NCBI GenBank assembly: GCA_902475285.1
Contig: CABRZA010000028.1
Location: 1 to 19,620, forward strand
Length of the DNA: 19,620 nt
Source of the DNA: an uncultured Porphyromonadaceae bacterium
GTDB taxonomy: Bacteria > Bacteroidota > Bacteroidia > Bacteroidales > Muribaculaceae
Direction: 5' to 3'
Shown: positions 1 to 9,232 of the stretch, piece by piece
How positions within the stretch are numbered: position 1 is the stretch's first letter
How the letters are laid out: every line of letters starts with the position of its first letter
The notes under the pieces: model-generated
Database searches by the model: none
What the model was told of the DNA's origin: nothing
What the model saw: the letters and a program-made list of their open reading frames with translations, nothing else
Translations under genes and position numbers: made by a program

Positions 1-369
1 GCTCGGAGGAGCGAGAAAATTTGCCAATGTTCAAGTCGGCGCCGGCGCACCGCTCTAATTTTAAGGAGTGGAAACCTGCGACACGACGACTCCCCCCACT
101 CTAATCCTGCTGGCCAGGCGTCCACGACGCCGCCATTGAATTACCGCCCCAAGGGGCAACGCTATTCCACTCTATCGGCATCTTTTCCAAATTCTTGAAG
201 CCCGATTGATTTTTGAGCCGCAGCAACTGCCGCTGCGCCTGCATCCACAGCAAACCGCCACGGTCATAACCGCGGCGCCTGCAACGCTACCGACAAACCG
301 ACTCCGTGGCACGGCTCCTACCCTGCCCGAGACTCCAAACATTTATTATCATTTCTTAATCTATTGTGT
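1..369. other. Leader/intergenic region upstream of the first adhesin
   Basis: I see no supportable gene here. There are short GC hairpins: GGCGTC/GACGCC at 117-131, GCCCC/GGGGC at 146-157 and CGCAGC/GCTGCG at 219-237. The last 30 bases before the adhesin start are AT-rich, as is normal before a Bacteroidota start codon, but I find no clean TAnnTTTG promoter box. One frame on the plus strand is open from the window edge to a TGA at 196-198, but its codon usage is unlike the neighbouring genes and it is Arg/Ser-rich, so I do not call it a gene fragment. Confidence 0.5.
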
Positions 370-3300
370 ATGAAACGAATATTCTACTCGCTGCTTGTTG
401 CCGCAATGCTCCCCGGCATTGCCGTGGCGCAGAAGAAAGTTCTCCTCAACGAGGACTTCTCGGGCGTGGCGGTGAACTACGACGACCATTACGCCGACCT
501 AACACTCGACGGATGGAGCCAGAGCGGAACACCATCCGGCCTCGACATGCCAATGCGATGGTGCGTCTACGCCACAGGCAAGTCCGACGCTCCCGACAAC
601 GTGGCCTACATCGACCGCAAGTATACTTACGACGGCACTTCGTTTGCAGGCACTCTCCTCACTCCCGTTCTTGACCTCGACGGCACCTACGAGCTGTCGT
701 ACCAGTGGAAGTCGTCGGCCGTGGCTCTCGACTCGTCGCACCCCTACGACTTTCAGGTAAAGGTAGTCGAAGAAGGCGCCGACGTAGCCTCCGCCCCTGT
801 GGTGTGGGACTTCCTCAATCCCGACATGCTCCTCGAAAGCGGCGTGGCGCCGAACGCCTACGGTCAACTATGGACCGGCTGGGAATTCTATATCTCCAAA
901 ATCGACCTGTCGAAGTGGAAGGGCAAGAAGGTGCGCGTGGCATTCTGCTACGAGGGCCACACCAACCGCGCCAACTCAATCTTCCTCGACAACGTGAAGG
1001 TAGAGCAATTCGAAGCCGCCACCACGCCCGTAGCATCGCTGAGCGACTACAGCTGGAACTTCGGCGACGTATACATAGGCTCCAAGGTATACTCCAACAT
1101 ATTCACCCTCACCAACACCGGCACCGGCACGCTTGAAATAAGCGGCGCCGACGCCCCGGCGGGCTTCGGCGTGGCATTCGCCAAGGAATTGGCCGACATC
1201 AAGCTCCGCAAGAACGAGTCGGTGCAGTTCCAGCTCTCCTATCAGCCCGCGCTCACCAGCGCCACAGAAGGCACCGTGACACTGCGCGGCAACTTCCCCG
1301 ACGCCACGCTCAACGTGCGCGCCGCCAAGAAGATGGTGCCGCAGGGAGGTGCTTTCGAAGGCTTTGAAGGCGAGGAATTCCCGCCGGCCGGCTGGACGGC
1401 GTCGAAATGGACGGCATCGCGAGGCGGCATCGAGGGCGACAAGGCCGCAAATCCCAACGCATACTACATGGAAGCCAATTACCTCCAGTCGCCCCGCATC
1501 GACGCCTCCAAGAGCGCCGCTACGATAGAATTCAGCTACGCCGACATCTACAACGGCGAAGAGACCGGCTCCGACTGCCAGGTACAGCTCAAATTCTCGA
1601 AGGACGGCGGAGCATCGTGGGAAGTGGTCGACACATACGACTACAACGACCCATACAACGAGATAGTACGCAAGAGCTACAGCCGCGACGCACAGAGCGA
1701 CAACTGCTACTGGCGCTGGGAATGGGAGCTCACATACTACGACTCCGAGTACGGAGCCGAAGCCTCGCTCTTCTATCTCGACGCCGTGGTGCTCAACAAT
1801 GTCTACGGTGCAGGAGGACTTCCCGCCGCAGCCGAACTCGTAGGCCCCGCCGACGGTGCCACCGGCATACACGCACGCAACGCCGTGCTCAGCTGGGGCG
1901 CCGCGCAGTTTGCCGACGGATATAAGCTTTATGTGGGCACCGACGACGCATGCACCTCGCTCGTCGACGGCGTCGACCTGGGCAACACTCTGACCTACAC
2001 ACTCCCCGCACTGGCCTACTCCACAACCTACAAATGGCGCGTTGAGCCCTACAATGCACACGGCACCGCCGAAGGCGCGGCCACATGGAGCTTCACCACC
2101 ATAGCCGACCCGACCGTGACAGCCCTGCCATGGAGCGAAGGCTTCAACGGCGACTTCCCGCCCGCCGGCTGGAATGTGTACGGCGAAGGGAGCACCCACT
2201 GGGACGACAACTCCATCGAGCCCTACGAAGGCACGGCCTCGGCCATGGCAAACCCGCGCGACCCGGGCAAGACCTGCACAATGGAGACCCCCGACATCGT
2301 CCTTCCCGCCGACGCACCGGCCTACATCACCTTCTTCTGGGGCGACGGCGTGGCCGTGACACTCGAAAAACCCGCCTCCGGCTATGCCGACAACACCACC
2401 AAAGGCAGCGACGGCATTTCCGACATGAGCTTCGAAATCTACGCCGGAGGCAAATGGACGCCCCTGGCCCTCCTCTCCGACAAGAACAACCCATACTGGA
2501 TACGCGAACGCATCGACCTTACCGACTATGCCGGTCAGACCGTGGCATTCCGCTGGGTATACACCTATTACAGCTACCTGCACGCCCGCGGCGCATGCGT
2601 CGACGGCATCACAGTCGAGCTCCAGGCCGACGAGAAACTCTCCTTCAACGCCGACGGCTGGAACGCCGGCAAGCTCAACCACGACCAGAGCATGACATCG
2701 CGCGAAGTATTCACCCTCATCAACGACGGCAGCACCGCCGCCACAATTGCCTCCGCCAACTTCGGCAGCGCCAACTTCGCCACAAGCCTCAAGGCCGGCG
2801 ACGTGATTGAATCGGGCAAGAGCCTCGCATTCACCGTCACTGCCATCGGCAATGACGCCAACGGAACCGTCGACGACGTCCTCACCGTTACGTCGGCTTC
2901 GGGCGGCAAGGCAGAATTTGCCGTCAAAGCAGAGGTACTCCCCGACGACACCCTCTACTTCGGCTTCGAGGACAGCGAGAACGGCGACCTCGCAGTCGAC
3001 GGCCTCACCTTCGTCGACGTCGACAACGTCAACACCATCTCGCTGGCTCTTGTCGACTACCCGCACCGAGGCGATAAGATGGCCTTCATGGTAATCAACT
3101 CGTCGCTCACCGACTGGCCCAACCCCTACCCCAACACCGGCAAGCAGTGCCTCGTTACCTTCGGCGCCTACAACTCCGGCATGCAGGAAGACTGGGTGAT
3201 ATCGCCCCGCATGAAAGCCACCGCCCAATCGAGCTTCGACTTCTGGGGCCGAAACTACGAGCACAAGGACCAGATGGGCGGCGGCGCTGTCTTCGGCTGC

Positions 3301-3780
3301 GGCATGGCAACCGTAATGGTGAGCGAGAGCGACGACCCCGCCGACCGCTCCGCCTACAAGGAAATCAAGACATACAGCCTTGTATTCCCCGTAAAGGATG
3401 AGTACGGCCAGTGCAGCACCGACCTCTCGGCCTACGCCGGCAAGCAGATCTATGTGGCTCTGCGCCATAAGTCGACCGACGGTCTGGCTTATCTCTACGA
3501 CGACTTCCAGTACAACAAGTTCGACTCCTTCGACTTCTCGGGCGTCGAGAATGTAGCCGTCGGCGCCGACGGCGTGGCTCTGGCCGCCAATGTTGTAAGC
3601 GAAACCCTTCGCGTGCTCGGCACCGATGCCGCAAGCATTCACGTGGTTGCGATGTCGGGCGCCGTCGTGGCCGAGGCCTGCGGCACTGAGATTGCCGTTG
3701 GCCATCTCCCGGCCGGCATCTACCTCGCCGTTGTCGACACCGCCGACGGCCAGAAGGCCTTCCGCTTCATCAAGCGATAA
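370..3780 (+). CDS. Large secreted multidomain adhesin-like protein, choice-of-anchor J modules, T9SS C-terminal domain
   Basis: 1136 aa. I start it at ATG 370; an in-frame TTG at 364 would only add two residues before a good signal peptide (about residues 1-21, ending ...GIAVAQ). Modules seen by eye: choice-of-anchor J/MAM-like about 22-215; ASH/choice-of-anchor D-like about 221-319 (WNFGDVYIGS...LTNTGTGTLEI); a second anchor J about 328-481 (FEGFEGEEFPPAGW); Fn3 about 485-579; a third anchor J about 584-752 (EGFNGDFPPAGW); a second ASH-like about 757-857; a fourth anchor J-like about 859-1051. The last 80 residues (SGVENVAV...PAGIYLAVVDTADGQ...FRFIKR) match the T9SS type A sorting-domain pattern, with the short beta-strand GIY motif and a basic end. 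Such proteins are exported across the outer membrane and cleaved or anchored at the surface. No catalytic motif is visible, so an adhesive or structural role is inferred. It is paired with the similar protein downstream. Confidence 0.85.
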   Translation: MKRIFYSLLVAAMLPGIAVAQKKVLLNEDFSGVAVNYDDHYADLTLDGWSQSGTPSGLDMPMRWCVYATGKSDAPDNVAYIDRKYTYDGTSFAGTLLTPVLDLDGTYELSYQWKSSAVALDSSHPYDFQVKVVEEGADVASAPVVWDFLNPDMLLESGVAPNAYGQLWTGWEFYISKIDLSKWKGKKVRVAFCYEGHTNRANSIFLDNVKVEQFEAATTPVASLSDYSWNFGDVYIGSKVYSNIFTLTNTGTGTLEISGADAPAGFGVAFAKELADIKLRKNESVQFQLSYQPALTSATEGTVTLRGNFPDATLNVRAAKKMVPQGGAFEGFEGEEFPPAGWTASKWTASRGGIEGDKAANPNAYYMEANYLQSPRIDASKSAATIEFSYADIYNGEETGSDCQVQLKFSKDGGASWEVVDTYDYNDPYNEIVRKSYSRDAQSDNCYWRWEWELTYYDSEYGAEASLFYLDAVVLNNVYGAGGLPAAAELVGPADGATGIHARNAVLSWGAAQFADGYKLYVGTDDACTSLVDGVDLGNTLTYTLPALAYSTTYKWRVEPYNAHGTAEGAATWSFTTIADPTVTALPWSEGFNGDFPPAGWNVYGEGSTHWDDNSIEPYEGTASAMANPRDPGKTCTMETPDIVLPADAPAYITFFWGDGVAVTLEKPASGYADNTTKGSDGISDMSFEIYAGGKWTPLALLSDKNNPYWIRERIDLTDYAGQTVAFRWVYTYYSYLHARGACVDGITVELQADEKLSFNADGWNAGKLNHDQSMTSREVFTLINDGSTAATIASANFGSANFATSLKAGDVIESGKSLAFTVTAIGNDANGTVDDVLTVTSASGGKAEFAVKAEVLPDDTLYFGFEDSENGDLAVDGLTFVDVDNVNTISLALVDYPHRGDKMAFMVINSSLTDWPNPYPNTGKQCLVTFGAYNSGMQEDWVISPRMKATAQSSFDFWGRNYEHKDQMGGGAVFGCGMATVMVSESDDPADRSAYKEIKTYSLVFPVKDEYGQCSTDLSAYAGKQIYVALRHKSTDGLAYLYDDFQYNKFDSFDFSGVENVAVGADGVALAANVVSETLRVLGTDAASIHVVAMSGAVVAEACGTEIAVGHLPAGIYLAVVDTADGQKAFRFIKR

Positions 3781-3803
3781 ATTTCCCAATCTACCAACAT
3801 TTC

Positions 3804-3840
3804 CGGGGGTACGGCCCACCGTCGTACCCCCGAATTTATA
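3804..3840 (+). terminator. Intergenic hairpin between the two adhesin genes
   Basis: A perfect 10-bp stem, CGGGGGTACG at 3804-3813 and CGTACCCCCG at 3823-3832, has a 9-nt loop and is followed by AATTTATAT rather than a solid T run. It sits in the 71-bp gap between the two adhesin genes. It may be a weak terminator or attenuator lowering expression of the second gene, or a processing or stability stem in a shared transcript. Confidence 0.6.
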
Positions 3841-3851
3841 TCATTCCGGAT

Positions 3852-6800
3852 ATGCAGAATCATTTTCTCAAATTCGCCGCTGCCGCACTCATGGTCGCCG
3901 CCTTCGCGCCTTATGCCCACGCGGGCCTGACCATAGGCGAGACCTCGCGCGTGCTGCCGACGCACGACAAGCTCTTCGCCGACTCCCAACAGATGATTTC
4001 GGGGCTGGTGTACAGCGTCGAGCTCACCAACACCGGCGAAGCGGCTCTCGCTCCCGGCGACGAGAACTACACCATAACACTATATCAGACCACCAAGGCC
4101 GTCAATCTTGTCACCGTACCCCTGCCCGAGGCTCTTGCCGCCGGCGAGACAAAGACTATGACGGTGGAGTGGCCCTCGTTCTCCATACAGCCGCTCATCG
4201 ACACCGACCCTGCAGCCAGCTCTTTCTGGAGCAACCTCGCCGTGCGCGAGAACGTCAGCTCCAACACAAAGAACGTAATGCCATGGTGCGACGTCTACAC
4301 CTATTCGGTAGCCTACGCTCTGGTGGGCGAGACGTCGGGCTCCGAAATCGACAAGCCAATCGGCTTCGGCTTCGCCACCGAGGCCAAGACGCTCAAATAC
4401 CGCCTGCGCGCCACCGGCGCCGCCGACCTTAAAGTGAAGGCCATCGCCCTGCCCGACGGCTACACCGTGAGTCCCGCCGCACCCTTCACCGTGAAGGGCC
4501 TGGCCGACCCCGACGACAACAACGGCTATCAGCTGCTCGAAATCACCTTCAACCCCACCACACCCGGCGTCAAGGCCGGCTTCATGACCTTCGACATCGA
4601 GGGCGCCGACGCCAAGAGCTACGCCGTAAGCGGTGCCATGGTGGGCGACGGCCAGCTCTTCGAGGACTTCGAACAACCCGAAGAAGCGCCTTCCGACTAT
4701 GTGCCCGAAGGCTGGATATTCCAGGACAGTTGGCGCCTGTCATGGAAGAACACCTCGGCCGACGACCACTATGTTGCCGACCACAGCTCGGCCATGGACG
4801 ACGACTACACCTACGCCATCTCGCCGCGCGTGCGCTTCGCCGAGGGCGAGGCCGTGATGTTCGAAGCCGCACGCAAGAGCTACAGCAGCAAGCTCGAGGT
4901 CTGCTACTCTCCCGACCGCGTGAACTGGACGTCGGTGCTCCTCCTCACCCCAAACGGCACCGAGGAAGGCGCCACAAAGTTCAGCTCCATCTCCAACCTC
5001 GACACCTACACCGCCGCCATACCACAGGGCGACTGGTATATAGGATTCCGAGGCTTGTATGTGTCGCTCAACAACGTCTTCGGCGGCACTCTCGCCCCGG
5101 CGGCGCACGACATCTATGTCCTCTCGCAAACCGGCCCGGCCAAACTTGTGGTGAACCACGCCGGCACATACGCATGCACCGCCCGCAACCTCGGTGCGGC
5201 CGAAGCCGCCGGCAGCTATAAGGTAGAACTCATCGTCGACGGCACCCCCGTGGCCACGTGCGAGGCAACCGACTGGGCCAAGGGCGAGACCAAGACTTTC
5301 AGCGCCGACTACACGCCCCACGCCGCCGGCACGGCAGAGGTATGTTTCCGCATCACCGCCGGCGACACCAAAGTGGAATCGGCGAAAACAGCCGTCACCG
5401 TAAGCCCCGAGACGGCCAGCTCCGTAATCACAGTGGGCACGGCCAACGGCACGTCGTCCAACGTGCCCTTGCAGACCAACTACAACAACTCCGCCTCACA
5501 GGCAATCTACTCGCAGGCCATGCTCGAGCAGTACGGCGTGACACCCGGCGCCAGGATTGTTGGCGTGGCCTACGACGCCGTCTCCGACAAAGGCAAGAAG
5601 ATTCCGGCCACACTCACCGTGTGGATGCAGAACACCGACGCCACCGCCATAAACTCCTCCGAGCCCTTCGAGCTATCGACCGACAACGCCGCCGCGCGCG
5701 ACGAAAACTTCGTGCTCGACCTCCCCGCGAGCAAGGCCGAGAAAGTCGAGCTGGCCGCCGCGCAGTTCGCCGAACCCTTCGTATACACCGGCGGCAACCT
5801 CCTTGTGAGCGTTCAGAGCGAGGCCTCCGACTGGGGCAACTCCAGCTTCGACTGGGACAAGGACTACACCGGCGTGGCAATCTACCGCCGCAACGACAAC
5901 CACGACAGCTTCCTCTCCGCATCCTGGACGAGCACATCGGGCCTGCCGGTGATGAAGCTCTCCATATTCAACGAAGCCGCCGTTCTCTCGGGCACCGTAA
6001 CCGCCGCCGGCGCTCCCGTGGCCGACACCGAGGTGACCCTTTCCTCGGGCAATGTGCTCTACACCGCCGTAACCGACGCCGAGGGCCGTTACTCGATGGA
6101 AGTATTCCAGCCCGAGCTGCCCTACACCATGACCGTCGACTATGCCGGCGCCAAATACTACACCGCCGACATCGACATGTCGCACGGCAGCCTCACCAAC
6201 GACGTGGCACTCGAACCCTTCGGCGACGAGCGCGAGTTCAACCTCTCGCTCTCCGTCGGCGCGCCCGTAGAGTGCGACTTCGAGGGCATACCCGTGAAAC
6301 TGCGCTCCTCCCTATACTCCATCGACTACCCCGAGCAGGAAACCCTCCTCGACGCCGACGGCAAGCTCAGCGTGGCCCTCTACGGCGGCGACCACACCCT
6401 CACCGTGGCCGTGCCCGGCATGCGCGCCGTCACAGTCGCATTCTCCGTCAACCGCGACAGGGAACTTGCCGTTGAGCTCGCCGAAGACGTGCGCACTCCC
6501 TACGGACTCAAAGCCGAACTCGTGCACGACATCTACTCCGGCAGCAACAGCATAAACCTCCGATGGAACACCGAGGAGCCCGTATTCACCGACGACTTCG
6601 AGAGCTACGCCGCCTTCACCGTCGACCCCGCTCCATGGACCGGCATCGACGGCGACCTCGCCGCTCCCGCAATCCTCAACGGTTCATACCCCAACCAGGG
6701 CCAGCCAAACTACGGCCAGATAATCAACCCCTCGGCCGTAGAGCCCGCATGGGACCTCGACGACTACTTCACCCTCCGCCCCCGCAGCGGCAACCAGTAC

Positions 6801-8687
6801 GCCGGATTCGTTGTGCTCGCCGACAACTCCCGCCGCCTCGACGACTGGCTCATATCGCCCGAAATCACCCTCACCGACGACAACATCCTGCGCTTCTACG
6901 CCAAGAGCGCCGACGCCACGCCCGCCAAATTCGCCGTGGGCATCACCGAGGCCGAGACTCCTACGGCCGCCGACTTCACCATCATCAACGAGGGCAACGT
7001 GATTGTATGCCCCTACGACGACTGGAAAGAAGTCGAAATCAGCCTCGCCGGCTATGCGGGCCGCACCGTCAAGATAGGCCTGCACTGCATGTCGGAGCAA
7101 GGCTCCTTCATATCGATGGTCGACGACTTCTTCGTGGGCCGCGCCGCAGCCTCGGGCGCACGCCGTGTGGCCGCACGTTCGGCCCAGAACCCCAACGAGA
7201 AGTTCGAAATCTACCTCGACGGCGTAAAGGCCGGCGAGACCGAGAGCTACGCTTTCACCATCGCCGACGTACCCTACGGCGAGCACACCGTGGAGGTGAA
7301 GGCCGTATACAAGGCCGCCGAGTCGGCAGCTGTATCGGCCACACTTGCCGTCAGCGCCGACGACTACGCCAAGGTCGAATTCGCAGTGACCGCCAACAAC
7401 GGCCTTCTCCCCGCCAGCACCGCCATCAACCTCAACGACGCCGACGACAACACCGTCTACGCCCTCACCGCCCACGCTGGCTACCTGTCGGTGGCTTCCC
7501 TCCCCAAGGGCAGCTACAAGCTTGAGGCAAAGGCCGAGTTCTACGACACCTTCACCGCAGGTGCCGACATCGACGGCGACAAAACCATCGCCATCGGCCT
7601 CAAAGAGAGCCTCACGGTGCCATTCAACATAACCGCCGAGGCCGAACCGGCCGGCAACGCCTACAACGTGACCCTGCGCTGGAACCAGGACCTGGGATAC
7701 ACCGACAGCTTCGAGGACTACGACGACTTCGCCACCGGCACCTTCGGCGGATGGAAGACCGTCGACCGCAACAGCCAGCCATCCTACCCCATCAGCCTGG
7801 GCAGCCAGACCAACATCATCACCTTCCCCGGCTGCTCCACCCCCGCAAGCCCCGCCGCAGTGCCGCCTATGGTGTTCAACCCCTCGGCCACCAAGCCATC
7901 GATGGCCGCCGACGGAGCCATCCTCGCTCCCGACGGCGACAAGACCATAGCCTTCTTCAGCGTGCAGCAGGCCGTCAACGACAAGTGGCTCATTTCGCCC
8001 GCAATAACCGTCGGCCAGCACTATGTGTGGCGCTTCGCCGCAAAGGCCTACGACGTATATCCCGAAAGCCTCAAGCTCTACATTTCCGAAACTGGCAACA
8101 GCCCGGCCGACTTCACCGCCGTCGACGAGCTGCAGCTCTCCCACGCCAGCTGGACAACCTACGAAATCGACCTCGCCGACTATGCCGGACGCACGCTGTA
8201 CTTCGCCATACAGTACAACTCGACCGACGCCATGATTGCACAGGTCGACAAGTTCGAAGTAGTGCCCGCCTCGGGCAGCGCAGCCATGGCCGTGGGCCAC
8301 GTGCAGAGCTACGACGTGCTCCTCGACGGCACGCAGCACGGCAACACCGCCGAGGCCGCATATGTGATGGACGGCGTGCTCCCCGGCACCCACAAGGTGG
8401 CCATCCACGCCAACTACGCTTCGGGCCGCTCCGACGCCGGTGAATACGACCTCGTCCTCGACGGCATCTCGGGTGTCGACGGCATCGGCGCCGGCGCCGA
8501 CTATGTGCTCGCCGGCCGCGGCACACTCACCGTAGGCACCGCCGCCATTGCCCCCGTGGCCGTATATACCGCTTCGGGCGCTCAAGTGGCCGCTATCACC
8601 GTCACCGGAAGCCACACCTTCACACTCGACGCAGGCATCTACCTCGTAAAAGTTGGAGCCAAAGCCTTCAAGGCTGTGGTGAAATAA
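3852..8687 (+). CDS. Giant secreted HagA/gingipain-type adhesin-like protein, T9SS C-terminal domain
   Basis: 1611 aa. Signal peptide about 1-24 (cleavage likely after AHA). Regions seen: an N-terminal CARDB/ASH-like beta region about 25-265; choice-of-anchor J about 268-427; CARDB-like about 428-520; a Bacteroidota beta module about 521-707 (VITVGTANGTSSNVPLQTNY); a carboxypeptidase-regulatory-like domain about 708-788 (LSGTVTAAGAPVADTEVTL); then a duplicated unit. Copy A (about 903-1167) and copy B (about 1275-1538) each run LRWN...(F)T/D-D-FE-Y, D-WLISP-IT, L-YAGRT, and end in an Fn3-like tail (YLDG/LLDG ... G-H-V). This layout recalls the cleaved-adhesin repeats of Porphyromonas HagA and gingipains. 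The final 70 residues (GISGVDGI...DAGIYLVKVGAKAFKAVVK) look like a T9SS type A sorting domain. No protease domain is visible, so I infer an adhesin or matrix-binding protein rather than an enzyme. Confidence 0.85.
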   Translation: MQNHFLKFAAAALMVAAFAPYAHAGLTIGETSRVLPTHDKLFADSQQMISGLVYSVELTNTGEAALAPGDENYTITLYQTTKAVNLVTVPLPEALAAGETKTMTVEWPSFSIQPLIDTDPAASSFWSNLAVRENVSSNTKNVMPWCDVYTYSVAYALVGETSGSEIDKPIGFGFATEAKTLKYRLRATGAADLKVKAIALPDGYTVSPAAPFTVKGLADPDDNNGYQLLEITFNPTTPGVKAGFMTFDIEGADAKSYAVSGAMVGDGQLFEDFEQPEEAPSDYVPEGWIFQDSWRLSWKNTSADDHYVADHSSAMDDDYTYAISPRVRFAEGEAVMFEAARKSYSSKLEVCYSPDRVNWTSVLLLTPNGTEEGATKFSSISNLDTYTAAIPQGDWYIGFRGLYVSLNNVFGGTLAPAAHDIYVLSQTGPAKLVVNHAGTYACTARNLGAAEAAGSYKVELIVDGTPVATCEATDWAKGETKTFSADYTPHAAGTAEVCFRITAGDTKVESAKTAVTVSPETASSVITVGTANGTSSNVPLQTNYNNSASQAIYSQAMLEQYGVTPGARIVGVAYDAVSDKGKKIPATLTVWMQNTDATAINSSEPFELSTDNAAARDENFVLDLPASKAEKVELAAAQFAEPFVYTGGNLLVSVQSEASDWGNSSFDWDKDYTGVAIYRRNDNHDSFLSASWTSTSGLPVMKLSIFNEAAVLSGTVTAAGAPVADTEVTLSSGNVLYTAVTDAEGRYSMEVFQPELPYTMTVDYAGAKYYTADIDMSHGSLTNDVALEPFGDEREFNLSLSVGAPVECDFEGIPVKLRSSLYSIDYPEQETLLDADGKLSVALYGGDHTLTVAVPGMRAVTVAFSVNRDRELAVELAEDVRTPYGLKAELVHDIYSGSNSINLRWNTEEPVFTDDFESYAAFTVDPAPWTGIDGDLAAPAILNGSYPNQGQPNYGQIINPSAVEPAWDLDDYFTLRPRSGNQYAGFVVLADNSRRLDDWLISPEITLTDDNILRFYAKSADATPAKFAVGITEAETPTAADFTIINEGNVIVCPYDDWKEVEISLAGYAGRTVKIGLHCMSEQGSFISMVDDFFVGRAAASGARRVAARSAQNPNEKFEIYLDGVKAGETESYAFTIADVPYGEHTVEVKAVYKAAESAAVSATLAVSADDYAKVEFAVTANNGLLPASTAINLNDADDNTVYALTAHAGYLSVASLPKGSYKLEAKAEFYDTFTAGADIDGDKTIAIGLKESLTVPFNITAEAEPAGNAYNVTLRWNQDLGYTDSFEDYDDFATGTFGGWKTVDRNSQPSYPISLGSQTNIITFPGCSTPASPAAVPPMVFNPSATKPSMAADGAILAPDGDKTIAFFSVQQAVNDKWLISPAITVGQHYVWRFAAKAYDVYPESLKLYISETGNSPADFTAVDELQLSHASWTTYEIDLADYAGRTLYFAIQYNSTDAMIAQVDKFEVVPASGSAAMAVGHVQSYDVLLDGTQHGNTAEAAYVMDGVLPGTHKVAIHANYASGRSDAGEYDLVLDGISGVDGIGAGADYVLAGRGTLTVGTAAIAPVAVYTASGAQVAAITVTGSHTFTLDAGIYLVKVGAKAFKAVVK

Positions 8688-8711
8688 ACCATCCACCGTT
8701 CCCTCTCCCGT

Positions 8712-8747
8712 CCCCGCGCCTCCCCCGGGCGCGGGGATTTTTCTTTC
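8712..8747 (+). terminator. Rho-independent terminator after the adhesin pair
   Basis: Stem CCCCGCGCC (8712-8720) and GGCGCGGGG (8728-8736) with a 7-nt loop, followed by ATTTTTCTTT. It lies 24 bp after the stop codon of the second adhesin and before the promoter of the next unit, so it closes the adhesin transcription unit. Confidence 0.88.
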
Positions 8748-8767
8748 ATACACCGCTGAAAAAATAA

Positions 8768-8799
8768 TTTGTGGAAGCGTATTTTTTGTCGTAACTTTG
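8768..8799 (+). promoter_or_regulatory. Bacteroidota-type promoter for the DUF3127-proS unit
   Basis: TTTG at 8768-8771 (-33 box) and TAACTTTG at 8792-8799 (-7 box, consensus TAnnTTTG) are separated by 20 bp. The start codon of the DUF3127 gene is 34 bp downstream of the -7 box. The preceding terminator and the AT-rich run 8758-8790 support a new transcription unit here. Confidence 0.8.
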
Positions 8800-8833
8800 C
8801 AGAATAAACCGCAACTAAACTCTTACATCATAT

Positions 8834-9211
8834 ATGGAACTCAAAGGCACCATCATCCAGGCACTCCCCGAAGTGTCGGGTATATCGAAGGCAGGCAACG
8901 CCTGGAAAAAACGCGAATATGTAATCGAGAACACCGACGGTCAGTTCCCGCGCAAGGTGTGCTTCACATGCTTCGGCGAGAACGCCGACCGCATACAGCT
9001 GCAGCCCGGCCAGCGCGTGACCATCTCTTTCGACCTTGAATCGCGCGAATACAACGGCCGCTGGTACACCGAGGTGCGCTGCTGGCGCGCCGAGCCCGAA
9101 GCTGCCGCCGCTGCTCCCGCCCCCGCCTACCAGGCTCCCGCTCCCGGTGCCGTGCCCCCGCCTCCCGCAATGCAGGACGGCGGTGCTTCCGACGAGCAGT
9201 TCCCCTTCTAA
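8834..9211 (+). CDS. DUF3127 family protein with SSB-like acidic C-terminal tip
   Basis: 125 aa. Residues 1-90 (MELKGTIIQALPEVSGISKA...GRWYTEVRCWRAE) match my memory of the Bacteroidota DUF3127 family: a small beta-rich protein with the look of an OB fold (KREYVIEN, FGENADRIQLQPGQRVTISFDLESREYNGRWYTEV). Residues 91-118 are an Ala/Pro-rich flexible linker, and the protein ends SDEQFPF. That globular domain plus disordered linker plus acidic xPF tip is the architecture of single-stranded DNA-binding protein, whose tip (DDDIPF in E. coli) recruits repair proteins. The DNA-binding role is inference; the family had no assigned function that I know of. It is promoter-proximal, 21 bp ahead of proS, and probably co-transcribed with it. 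Confidence 0.85.
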   Translation: MELKGTIIQALPEVSGISKAGNAWKKREYVIENTDGQFPRKVCFTCFGENADRIQLQPGQRVTISFDLESREYNGRWYTEVRCWRAEPEAAAAAPAPAYQAPAPGAVPPPPAMQDGGASDEQFPF

Positions 9212-9232
9212 AACATCATCACACAATCAGCA

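Noticed and set aside
1..198. Plus-strand frame open from the window edge to TGA at 196-198, possible gene 3' end
   Set aside because: Codon third positions lack the strong GC bias of all neighbouring genes and the product is Arg/Ser-rich with no family resemblance.
976..3819. 947-codon open frame on the minus strand opposite the first adhesin
   Set aside because: It is the mirror of a GC-rich, GC3-biased gene. Its translation is a monotonous Val/Gly/Ala/Glu mix with no signal or domain, while the plus strand has a signal peptide, repeated modules and a sorting domain.
6684..8753. 689-codon open frame on the minus strand opposite the second adhesin
   Set aside because: Same codon-bias artefact; no recognisable domain, and it would start inside the terminator on the other strand.
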